From: Candidatus Saccharimonadota bacterium | GTDB taxonomy: Bacteria > Patescibacteriota > Saccharimonadia > UBA4664 | Assembly (NCBI GenBank): GCA_029288275.1 | Contig: JARIHM010000142.1 | Span: 1-12,372 of the forward strand | DNA: 12,372 bases | Direction of reading: 5' to 3' | Shown here: one piece after another, positions 7,054 to 11,211 of the stretch | How the letters are laid out: every line of letters starts with the position of its first letter | Numbering within the stretch: the first letter of the stretch is position 1 | Program-made: the position numbers and the translations under genes | The notes under the pieces: generated by a model | The model's database searches: none | The model's input: only the letters and a program-made list of their open reading frames with translations | Told to the model about the DNA's origin: nothing

Positions 7054-7344
7054 GTGAATCTGTATCAATTTTTAGTTCAAGCCTATAACAACTTTTTGGC
7101 TGTATTTCCGCCTGATACCCAGTGGATTATCACTTTGATCATCGTAGTGGGGCTAGTGGGCGCGTTTATCGGACTGATCCGCCACAATGCGTTGTTCATT
7201 ATTGTGCTGATCGTGCTCCTACCGGTGATCGCGCCGGTGTTGCAGCACTTCTTTGCTGATGTCTATGACTTCTTCTTGTATCTGCTGAGCCAGCTCAATC
7301 ACTCTGCGCCGAGCGGTCAGACGGCGTTGCCGGCCGGACGTTAG
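7054..7344 (+). CDS. Small two-helix membrane protein paired with stomatin
   Basis: The product is 96 aa and I do not recognise a named family. It has two strongly hydrophobic helices, about residues 23-42 (IITLIIVVGLVGAFIGLI) and 47-66 (LFIIVLIVLLPVIAPVLQHF), joined by a short RHN turn. An amphipathic aromatic stretch (DVYDFFLYLLSQL, 69-81) and a polar tail follow. The GTG start at 7054 comes 3 nt after the stomatin stop, with an AAGGAAGG motif about 13 nt upstream, so translational coupling is likely. By position it could stand in for the NfeD partner of SPFH proteins, but its length and lack of an OB domain argue it is not NfeD. Its last codons overlap the end of the convergent transglycosylase gene. 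Confidence 0.78.
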   Translation: MNLYQFLVQAYNNFLAVFPPDTQWIITLIIVVGLVGAFIGLIRHNALFIIVLIVLLPVIAPVLQHFFADVYDFFLYLLSQLNHSAPSGQTALPAGR

Positions 7345-7949
7345 AGTCCTAGGCGGTGAGCAATGCTCAAAACATGGCTCACGTAAGCGCCAGAGTGATT
7401 GTAATGGTAGAGCGCCGCGCTGTAGTTGCCTTTGTCGGCGCCGCCAGCGGCCAAGTAGCGGCCAGCGGTGTACATGGCATCGTCGAGGTCAGTGATCTGG
7501 GTAGTGCCATTGCCGTCGCCATCCACTACCCAGGCTCGGAAGGTGGCGGGCATGAATTGCATGGGCCCAATGGCACCGGCATAGGAGGCGCGGCTCGTAT
7601 CGCCGCTCTGGCCGGTTTCCGTCTGATGGACAGCGGCGAGCAGCTGCCAGGGTGTGCCAGTGCGGGTTTGCACGGCCAAATACAGAGCGGCAAAGTCCGG
7701 CTTAAGACCGGCCGCGCTAAGCCGGGCAGCTGTGGCGATTGCCGGATCAGCGGCAGGGGGAGCGGGGGCAGTGCTCGGCGCCGGCGTGGCGGGGGCGGCT
7801 ACAGCCTTGGCGGCCGGCGCCGGTGAACTGGCTGCATCAGCCGTCCAGGGCGCGTTAAAAGCTGCCTCGCGCTGGTGGTAACTGGCAAAAAACTGCCACA
7901 CATTGAGCGCGACCGCAAGCAGGGTTGAAAATAGCAGAGTTTTCTTCAT
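7341..7949 (-). CDS. Membrane-anchored lytic transglycosylase (SLT/MltB-like)
   Basis: The enzyme would cleave the MurNAc-GlcNAc glycan bond of peptidoglycan outside the membrane. The 202-aa product starts MKKTLLFSTLLAVALNVWQFF, a signal peptide or anchor with no clear cleavage site. An Ala/Pro linker follows (about 38-70). The catalytic domain (about 72-202) contains VHQTETGQSG with probable catalytic E111, GAIGPMQFMPATF (125-137), DGDGNG (143-148), ITDLDDAMYTAGRYLAAGG and NYSAALYHYNHSGAYV (175-190). This pattern fits the MltB/SLT_2-type transglycosylases. The ATG at 7949 is used because the Lys-Lys-hydrophobic start is right, although the best SD (AGGAGGG, 7971-7965) is an unusually long 15 nt away. 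The stop overlaps that of the convergent small membrane gene. Confidence 0.9.
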   Translation of the reverse strand: MKKTLLFSTLLAVALNVWQFFASYHQREAAFNAPWTADAASSPAPAAKAVAAPATPAPSTAPAPPAADPAIATAARLSAAGLKPDFAALYLAVQTRTGTPWQLLAAVHQTETGQSGDTSRASYAGAIGPMQFMPATFRAWVVDGDGNGTTQITDLDDAMYTAGRYLAAGGADKGNYSAALYHYNHSGAYVSHVLSIAHRLGL

Positions 7950-7986
7950 GATCCATCCGGTGCACCCTCCTGATGAGCAATGGGTT

Positions 7987-8015
7987 ATCTTGCGCGTATA
8001 AGGTTAAAAAGTCAA
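7987..8015 (-). promoter_or_regulatory. Possible promoter of the lytic transglycosylase gene
   Basis: On the minus strand TTGACT (8015-8010; 5 of 6 matches), a 17-nt spacer and CAAGAT (7992-7987; 3 of 6 matches) would start transcription near 7980, just upstream of the AGGAGGG SD. The -35 is good, the -10 poor. Confidence 0.38.
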
Positions 8016-8018
8016 CCA

Positions 8019-8039
8019 TAAGTGTCATAATGACGCTTA
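8019..8039. promoter_or_regulatory. Operator-like 21-nt dyad between divergent promoters
   Basis: The left arm TAAGTGTCAT and right arm ATGACGCTTA are inverted repeats around a central A at 8029, with one mismatched pair (T8023/G8035). It lies 4 nt upstream of the minus-strand -35 (8010-8015) and 16 nt upstream of the plus-strand -35 (8055-8060), where a dimeric regulator could act on either gene. The half-site ATGAC recurs at 8042-8046. No loop exists, so a protein-binding site is more likely than an RNA hairpin. Confidence 0.45.
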
Positions 8040-8054
8040 AAATGACAACTGAAT

Positions 8055-8083
8055 TTGACATTATTATCAAATAGGCGTATCGT
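8055..8083 (+). promoter_or_regulatory. Promoter of a short leader/small-RNA unit
   Basis: A perfect -35 TTGACA (8055-8060), a 17-nt spacer and TATCGT (8078-8083; 4 of 6 matches) would start transcription near 8090. The only things before the terminator at 8116-8137 are a tiny AGGG/CCCT hairpin (8086-8098) and a 4-codon ORF. Confidence 0.5.
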
Positions 8084-8137
8084 AAAGGGCATATCCCTAT
8101 GAAGCATAAGTAGTACCGGCCAGCTGGCCGGCTTTTT
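8084..8137 (+). ncRNA. Putative short transcript with 4-codon ORF, ended by a terminator
   Basis: Downstream of the TTGACA promoter lie AAAGGG (8084-8089), then ATG AAG CAT AAG TAG (8099-8113; peptide MKHK) with SD-like spacing of 9 nt, then a hairpin with a T-run. If transcription starts near 8090, the SD-like bases are partly upstream of the RNA, which weakens the case for translation. The layout resembles a leader peptide/attenuator before the HIT gene, or a roughly 50-nt small RNA. Its existence rests only on promoter and terminator patterns. Confidence 0.3.
8116..8137 (+). terminator. Intrinsic terminator upstream of the HIT gene
   Basis: CCGGCC (8116-8121) and GGCCGG (8126-8131) form a GC-only stem around AGCT, followed by C and TTTTT (8133-8137). 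It has no T-run on the minus strand, so it acts on plus-strand RNA. The only plus-strand RNA available is the short unit starting near 8090 or readthrough from the stomatin operon, antisense to the transglycosylase gene. Confidence 0.72.
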
Positions 8138-8141
8138 AATT

Positions 8142-8150
8142 TGTTATACT
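8142..8150 (+). promoter_or_regulatory. Extended -10 of the HIT gene, placed for a leaderless mRNA
   Basis: TGTTATACT is an extended -10 (TG-N-TATACT) ending 6 nt before the ATG at 8157, so the predicted first base of the RNA is at or next to the start codon. No SD is visible between them. The -35 position is occupied by the terminator hairpin and has no match. Confidence 0.5.
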
Positions 8151-8156
8151 AGGCTT

Positions 8157-8513
8157 ATGAACGATTGTTTATTTTGCGGCATCGCTAATGGTTCTGTTGA
8201 GCACCTCCTGTGGCAAAACGAGCACGCCGCAGCTTTTAAAGACATTCATCCCAAGGCACCGATCCATATCCTGATCGTACCCAAGCGGCATGTAGAGAAC
8301 CTGGATGCGCTGGATGATCCTAATCTGGCCGGCCAATTGCTGCTGGCGGTGCGCGAAGTGGCGCATACGGTTGGTCTGAAGGGCCGCTACCGCGTGGCGC
8401 TTAATAATGGCCGGCCAGCGGGGCAGATTATTGATCACCTGCATTTTCATCTGCTGGGCCAAAGTGCTGGCCATGATTTTGCCACGACCGGCGCCGAATC
8501 CGACTCACTCTAG
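8157..8513 (+). CDS. HIT family (HINT-like) nucleotide hydrolase
   Basis: HIT proteins hydrolyse or transfer nucleotidyl groups, HINT members acting on purine nucleoside phosphoramidates and adenylated compounds. The 118-aa protein is of typical HINT length. It starts with the DCLFCGIANGS zinc-type Cys pair (C4, C7), followed by AFKDIHPKAPIHILIVPKRHVENL (25-48), the ALNNGRPAGQIIDHLHFH run (81-98) and the HIT triad H94-L-H96-F-H98-L-L, with H98-proximal catalytic His as in the family. It lacks the C-terminal Trp-Pro-Pro-Gly of many HINTs and ends in a short polar tail. The start ATG at 8157 has no SD but sits directly downstream of an extended -10, suggesting leaderless translation. Family assignment is secure; the natural substrate is not known. 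Confidence 0.93.
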   Translation: MNDCLFCGIANGSVEHLLWQNEHAAAFKDIHPKAPIHILIVPKRHVENLDALDDPNLAGQLLLAVREVAHTVGLKGRYRVALNNGRPAGQIIDHLHFHLLGQSAGHDFATTGAESDSL

Positions 8514-8516
8514 GGC

Positions 8517-8545
8517 TTGATTAATATCTCTGCATAGGCAATAAT
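8517..8545 (+). promoter_or_regulatory. Promoter of the two-gene small-protein unit
   Basis: TTGATT (8517-8522; 4 of 6 matches), a 17-nt spacer and AATAAT (8540-8545; 5 of 6 matches) start 4 nt after the HIT stop codon. Transcription would begin near 8552, leaving about 29 nt with the AGGAG SD before the 43-aa gene. Confidence 0.6.
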
Positions 8546-8580
8546 GGTCGACGGCCTTCATTTCCTTCGATAGGAGAATC

Positions 8581-8712
8581 ATGGAAACTGGACCTGACCC
8601 GGACCTACCGCGCCGGACTATCGTAACGGGCAAGTCTCGGGAGAAGAAAGGGAAGAAGGGTTCTCCGAAAAAGACTTCTAAGAACAAGGAGCCGAAGGGC
8701 GGTGGCAATTAG
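8581..8712 (+). CDS. Unrecognised 43-aa lysine-rich small protein
   Basis: The ATG at 8581 has a clear AGGAG SD (8572-8576) 4 nt upstream and its own promoter, and the frame ends at TAG 8710-8712. The 43-aa product begins METGPDPDLPRR and then becomes lysine- and glycine-rich (GKSREKKGKKGSPKKTSKNK, residues 17-36), with 13 Lys/Arg against 5 acidic residues. No hydrophobic core or known motif is visible, so the protein is probably unstructured and could bind nucleic acid; that is inference from charge alone. It is too short for statistical coding support, but the SD and promoter make translation plausible. A 61-nt gap separates it from the zinc-ribbon gene, and both precede one terminator. Confidence 0.55.
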   Translation: METGPDPDLPRRTIVTGKSREKKGKKGSPKKTSKNKEPKGGGN

Positions 8713-8761
8713 CAGTCAACTATGTAATGCCTAATCCGTTAACGGTGTTTTAATGCCCAGC

Positions 8762-8768
8762 AAAGGAG
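8762..8768 (+). promoter_or_regulatory. SD that fixes the zinc-ribbon start at GTG 8774
   Basis: AAAGGAG lies 5 nt before GTG 8774, an optimal distance. It is inside the reading frame if the upstream ATG (8753) is used, and that ATG has no SD of its own. The shorter protein is therefore preferred. Confidence 0.7.
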
Positions 8769-8773
8769 CTGGC

Positions 8774-8935
8774 GTGTCGGGCACAAAACCTCCGGTACAG
8801 AATTGCGGTACCTGCGGGGGCAAGAAGAGAACAGTTCATTTGGCTCACCAGAATTGGCACTACTATTGCCCGCGGTGCGAGCGGACTCCGAAGAGGACGC
8901 CGATCGTGCCTAAGTTCCCTGGGAGACGCCAGTAA
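8774..8935 (+). CDS. Unrecognised 53-aa zinc-ribbon small protein
   Basis: The GTG at 8774 is chosen because AAAGGAG (8762-8768) lies 5 nt upstream; the longer ATG start at 8753 would add 7 residues but has no SD and would contain this SD inside its coding sequence. The 53-aa product has C11-G-T-C14 and C32-P-R-C35 separated by 17 residues, a C-x2-C/C-x2-C zinc-ribbon pattern, with HLAHQNWHYY between. A basic, proline-rich tail follows (ERTPKRTPIVPKFPGRRQ). I do not recognise a named family; small zinc ribbons often bind RNA, ribosomes or transcription complexes, but nothing here shows which. It follows the 43-aa gene and is closed by a strong terminator, with rpsU immediately after. Confidence 0.72.
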   Translation: MSGTKPPVQNCGTCGGKKRTVHLAHQNWHYYCPRCERTPKRTPIVPKFPGRRQ

Positions 8936-8951
8936 CCGGAGTAGCTCATCT

Positions 8952-8986
8952 GCCCCGGCAGGCACATTGTGCTTGTCGGGGCTTTT
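8952..8986 (+). terminator. Strong intrinsic terminator after the small-protein unit
   Basis: GCCCCG (8952-8957) pairs with CGGGGC (8977-8982). The stem continues inward with two G-T wobbles to about 14 bp around a 3-nt loop, and TTTT (8983-8986) follows. It separates the two-gene unit from the rpsU promoter, which begins 3 nt later. Confidence 0.87.
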
Positions 8987-8988
8987 AC

Positions 8989-9017
8989 TTGCCGAATGAG
9001 CGCCCATCTGGTACAGT
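8989..9017 (+). promoter_or_regulatory. rpsU promoter
   Basis: TTGCCG (8989-8994; 4 of 6 matches), a 17-nt spacer and TACAGT (9012-9017; 4 of 6 matches) are joined by an extended -10 (TGG before TACAGT). The transcript would start near 9024, giving a leader of about 56 nt before rpsU that holds two alternative hairpins. Confidence 0.6.
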
Positions 9018-9027
9018 AGCTCAAGTT

Positions 9028-9078
9028 ATCATCTGCTTATGGATGATGCCAATGTCTAAGGAAAGGAGGTGATCATCT
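9028..9078 (+). promoter_or_regulatory. rpsU leader with two mutually exclusive hairpins
   Basis: GATGAT (9042-9047) can pair with ATCATC at 9028-9033 (loop GCTTAT plus a G-T closing pair) or with the identical ATCATC at 9072-9077. The second pairing puts the SD in the hairpin loop and covers its 3' end; the first leaves it free. Such switching is a common way to control translation, here possibly by bS21 or by ribosome availability. The stems are only 6-7 bp, so the structure is tentative. Confidence 0.4.
9062..9074 (+). promoter_or_regulatory. Extended 13-nt Shine-Dalgarno of rpsU
   Basis: AAAGGAGGTGATC is complementary over 13 nt to the usual bacterial 16S rRNA 3' end (GATCACCTCCTTT). Other SDs in this window are 4-7 nt. 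The AGGAGG core ends 10 nt before the ATG at 9080. Confidence 0.9.
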
Positions 9079-9079
9079 C

Positions 9080-9295
9080 ATGCTTCAAGTTACCCGCAAA
9101 GACGACAAAGAGTCGCTCGAGAACTTAATCCGGCGCTTCAACAAGAAAGTGCAGCAGTCTGGTGTGCTCGGTATTGCGCGCCGCCGCAAATACTTTGAGA
9201 AGCCACCGACCAAGCGTGTTGAGCGCGAGATCGCCATCCGCAAGGCCGCTCGTAAGGCCGCCAAGGCAAAGGCATACTACGGTACGAGCCGGTAA
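9080..9295 (+). CDS. rpsU: Small ribosomal subunit protein bS21
   Basis: bS21 binds the 30S platform near the 16S 3' end and influences base-pairing with mRNA at initiation. The 71-aa product matches the family in length and pattern: DDKESLENLIRRFNKKVQQSGVL (8-30), then the RRRKYFEKPPTKR block (35-47), and a long basic helix to the C-terminus rich in Ala, Lys and Arg. The ATG at 9080 follows an exceptional 13-nt SD. It is transcribed alone from its own promoter and ends at a long perfect hairpin, so regulation separate from its neighbours is likely. The SD and the leader hairpins make autogenous control by bS21 a reasonable inference. Confidence 0.95.
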   Translation: MLQVTRKDDKESLENLIRRFNKKVQQSGVLGIARRRKYFEKPPTKRVEREIAIRKAARKAAKAKAYYGTSR

Positions 9296-9298
9296 TCG

Positions 9299-9351
9299 GC
9301 CCTCACACCAAAAGACCCGGTTCCCATGACCGGGTCTTTTGGTGTGAGGGC
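9299..9351 (+). terminator. 23-bp perfect hairpin terminator after rpsU
   Basis: The 23-nt arms at 9299-9321 and 9329-9351 are perfect inverted repeats around a 7-nt loop (TCCCATG). Inside the arms, AAAA-GACCCGGT and ACCGGGTC-TTTT make a standard terminator with a T-run (9337-9340) that works on both strands. Outside it, eight or more further base pairs (GCCCTCAC and GTGAGGGC) extend the hairpin, which is longer than termination needs. Confidence 0.88.
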
Positions 9352-9391
9352 TAGAGTACTAGGCCTAGAATTCGCGCCTCGCTCGGCCCAA

Positions 9392-9400
9392 TGGTACAAT
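9392..9400 (+). promoter_or_regulatory. Extended -10 promoter of the yqeY-map operon
   Basis: TGGTACAAT is an extended -10 (TG-N-TACAAT, 5 of 6 matches in the hexamer) with no good -35. Transcription would begin near 9407, giving about 13 nt of leader with the AGAGGA SD before the ATG at 9420. This rules against the in-frame GTG at 9405 as the start. Confidence 0.58.
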
Positions 9401-9419
9401 ACCGGTGAAGAGGACTATC

Positions 9420-9866
9420 ATGACCATTCAGGAACAATTGACCGAAGACATGAAGACGGCTATGAAGGCCGGTGAGACTGATCGTCTCGGCACGGTACGG
9501 CTGTTGCGTAGCGCTATGAAGAATGAAGAGATCAAGCTGGGCCATGAGCTAGCTGAGGCTGAGGCGCTCAAGGTGATGCAGCGCGAGGCCAAGCAGCGGC
9601 GTGACTCAATTGAGCAGTACACAACGGCCGGCCGGCCCGAATTAGCGGCCAAAGAGGAGGCCGAGCTCCTCATTGTGCAGCAGTACCTGCCGCAGCCGCT
9701 CAGTGAGAGCGAGCTAGGGGCGATCGTCGATGAAACGATTGCCCAGGTCGGCGCCACCGATATGAAGCAGATGGGTGCCGTCGTGGGCGCGGTAATGGCG
9801 CGGGTGGGCGCCCAGGCCGAAGGGGGCGTTGTCTCCAGGCTAGTACGAGAGAAACTGGGCGCGTAA
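9420..9866 (+). CDS. yqeY: YqeY/GatB-tail-like protein
   Basis: YqeY proteins resemble the tRNA-binding C-terminal domain of amidotransferase subunit GatB but occur alone; their function is not settled. The 148-aa product is of typical length and carries the family blocks LLRSAMKNEEIKLG (28-41), LKVMQREAKQRRDSIEQY (49-66), AKEEAELLIVQQYLPQPLSESEL (about 75-97) and MKQMGAVVGAVMARVGAQAEGGVVSRLVREKL. The ATG at 9420 is chosen over the in-frame GTG at 9405: AGAGGA lies 5 nt before it, and the extended -10 places the RNA start at about 9407. It is the first gene of a compact operon, and its stop directly abuts the ybeY ATG. Confidence 0.92.
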   Translation: MTIQEQLTEDMKTAMKAGETDRLGTVRLLRSAMKNEEIKLGHELAEAEALKVMQREAKQRRDSIEQYTTAGRPELAAKEEAELLIVQQYLPQPLSESELGAIVDETIAQVGATDMKQMGAVVGAVMARVGAQAEGGVVSRLVREKLGA

Positions 9867-10334
9867 ATGGCGGTACTGGAGCTCAATGTGATAGGCGAGT
9901 GGCCCGAGGGGTTGGATTTAGAGCCAATGCAGAGAGTTTTTTCGGCTCTGGTAAGCGCCGAAAATGATGCGCCGGATGGTCAGATTAATTTGGCTTTTGT
10001 TGATGATGAAGAGATTCGTAGTATGAATCGTGACCACGCTGGCCATGACTATGCTACCGACGTGCTGTCATTTAGCTACATCGAAGATGGTGAGGCCATC
10101 GGCGAGGTGCTTGGCGAGATGGTGATTAGTCTCGAGACGGCAGAACGCCAAGCCGAGGAGGCTGGAACGAGTCTGGCTGAGGAGGTAGCGCTCCTAGCGC
10201 TTCACGGTACGCTGCACATTCTAGGCTACGACCACCAAACTGAGGTCGAGCGCCAGGCTATGCAGACGCGCCAACGCGAGCTCATGACGGCAGCAGGATA
10301 CCAGTACAGGGAGTTTCGATGGATCGAGGCCTAA
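9867..10334 (+). CDS. ybeY: rRNA maturation endoribonuclease YbeY
   Basis: YbeY is a zinc-dependent RNase involved in 16S 3'-end maturation and ribosome quality control. The 155-aa product shows the TDVLSFSY segment (64-71) and the zinc motif H113-G-T-L-H117-I-L-G-Y-D-H123. The ATG at 9867 follows the yqeY stop with no gap and no strong SD, so translation is probably coupled. The last 16 nt overlap dgkA. Processing of the same 16S 3' end that the rpsU SD matches is a noteworthy functional coincidence with the nearby rpsU gene, but they are separate transcription units. Confidence 0.95.
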   Translation: MAVLELNVIGEWPEGLDLEPMQRVFSALVSAENDAPDGQINLAFVDDEEIRSMNRDHAGHDYATDVLSFSYIEDGEAIGEVLGEMVISLETAERQAEEAGTSLAEEVALLALHGTLHILGYDHQTEVERQAMQTRQRELMTAAGYQYREFRWIEA

Positions 10335-10693
10335 GGCGCTTTGCGCGTGGATTTTATTACGCCGGACGGGGCATTGTGTACGTGTTCCGGCATGAGCGTA
10401 ATGCTCGAGTACATTTAGTGTTCGCTGCACTAGCCTTCTTGGTAGGGTTATGGTTACGTGTGTCAGATGCTGAATTGGCAGCGATCTTCTTTGCCATCAT
10501 CATTGTATTCTTGGCCGAGATCTTTAACACGGCGGTTGAGAAGACGCTAGACCTGGTTGACCCGCATCATAACCCGCACGTGATGCTCATTAAAGACATG
10601 ACCGCTGGAGCAGTTATGGTGGCGGCAACCGCTGCCGCAGTGGTCGGTGTTGTAATTTTTGCACCATACTTGGTACGGTTATGGGCGAGATAG
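10319..10693 (+). CDS. dgkA: Diacylglycerol/undecaprenol kinase, DgkA family
   Basis: DgkA-family integral membrane kinases phosphorylate diacylglycerol, or in Gram-positive-like bacteria undecaprenol, recycling the lipid carrier for cell-wall building. The 124-aa product has RHERNARVHLVFAAL (24-38) and the catalytic AEIFNTAVEKTLDLVD block (66-81, with E67 and N70), followed by IKDMTAGAVMVAATAAAVVG (91-110). Three hydrophobic helices lie at about 33-47, 52-70 and 96-116. The ERN-VHL and EIFNTA-E patterns fit the undecaprenol-kinase branch better than the Escherichia coli DgkA, but substrate cannot be fixed from sequence. It overlaps ybeY by 16 nt and the NMP-kinase gene by 13 nt. Confidence 0.92.
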   Translation: MDRGLRRFARGFYYAGRGIVYVFRHERNARVHLVFAALAFLVGLWLRVSDAELAAIFFAIIIVFLAEIFNTAVEKTLDLVDPHHNPHVMLIKDMTAGAVMVAATAAAVVGVVIFAPYLVRLWAR

Positions 10694-11211
10694 TTGCGTT
10701 AATTGGTCCAACTGGAGCTGGAAAGACCGTACAGGGCGATCGTTTGGCGGAAGCTTTGGGGTGGACTCACATTTCGACCGGTCGGGCGCTGCGTCAAGAT
10801 CCGACGATGGAGCAGCATCTGCGCAGCGGCGGTTTGGCACCGTCGACAGAGGTCTATCGCATTCTTTTAGCCGCAGTGCAGCAGGCGCCTGTAGATCGAA
10901 CAATTATTTTAGACGGTTTTCCGCGACTCGTGGAACAGGCCAAGTGGCTCGATGCTCAAGATCAAGTTTGGCATCGTCACTTGCGGTGTGTAGTAGTACT
11001 CGATATCGACCAAGCTACCAGTGAGGCCCGCTTGCTTGCTAGGGGCCGTAGTGATGATAATCTGTCCGCGCTGCGGCGCAAGTGGCAGGAATATCGGCAG
11101 ATCACTCAGCCGGTTGAGGCCTACTATGAGCAGCAAGGTAAGCTCGTAACCGTTGATGGGCGTGGTAGTATAGAGGACGTTAACGAACGTCTGAGGACTG
11201 CACTGTCATGA
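10681..11211 (+). CDS. adk: Adenylate-kinase-like nucleoside monophosphate kinase, short form
   Basis: The 176-aa product resembles adenylate kinases, which interconvert ATP+AMP and 2 ADP. It has a P-loop GPTGAGKT (9-16), STGRALR (32-38) at the NMP site, ILDGFPR (76-82) and a ARGRSDDN arginine segment (120-127). The family's usual G-x-P-G-x-G-K-G-T is changed: T for P and T-V for G-T. The LID domain is minimal, with RGRSDDN replacing the longer zinc or YH-containing LID of bacterial Adk, much as in eukaryotic AK1 or UMP-CMP kinases. AMP specificity is therefore less certain; UMP/CMP is an alternative. The gene overlaps dgkA by 13 nt and map by 4 nt (ATGA), so all are co-translated. The symbol adk is used for position and motifs. 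Confidence 0.82.
   Translation: MGEIVALIGPTGAGKTVQGDRLAEALGWTHISTGRALRQDPTMEQHLRSGGLAPSTEVYRILLAAVQQAPVDRTIILDGFPRLVEQAKWLDAQDQVWHRHLRCVVVLDIDQATSEARLLARGRSDDNLSALRRKWQEYRQITQPVEAYYEQQGKLVTVDGRGSIEDVNERLRTALS

Noticed and set aside
7356..7826. Plus-strand open frame of 156 codons opposite the transglycosylase gene
   Set aside because: It is Gly/Ala/Arg-rich, low in motifs, and exactly mirrors a gene with clear catalytic motifs; it has no SD.
8736..8745. Perfect palindrome CCGTTAACGG between the two small genes as a terminator
   Set aside because: It has no loop and only a mixed GTTTTAA tail, so it is unlikely to form a working hairpin; it could be a chance site.
8753..8773. ATG at 8753 as the start of the zinc-ribbon gene
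   Set aside because: There is no SD before it, whereas GTG 8774 has AAAGGAG at the ideal distance.
9405..9419. GTG at 9405 as the start of yqeY
   Set aside because: It lies at or before the predicted RNA start, and the SD and family N-terminus fit the ATG at 9420.
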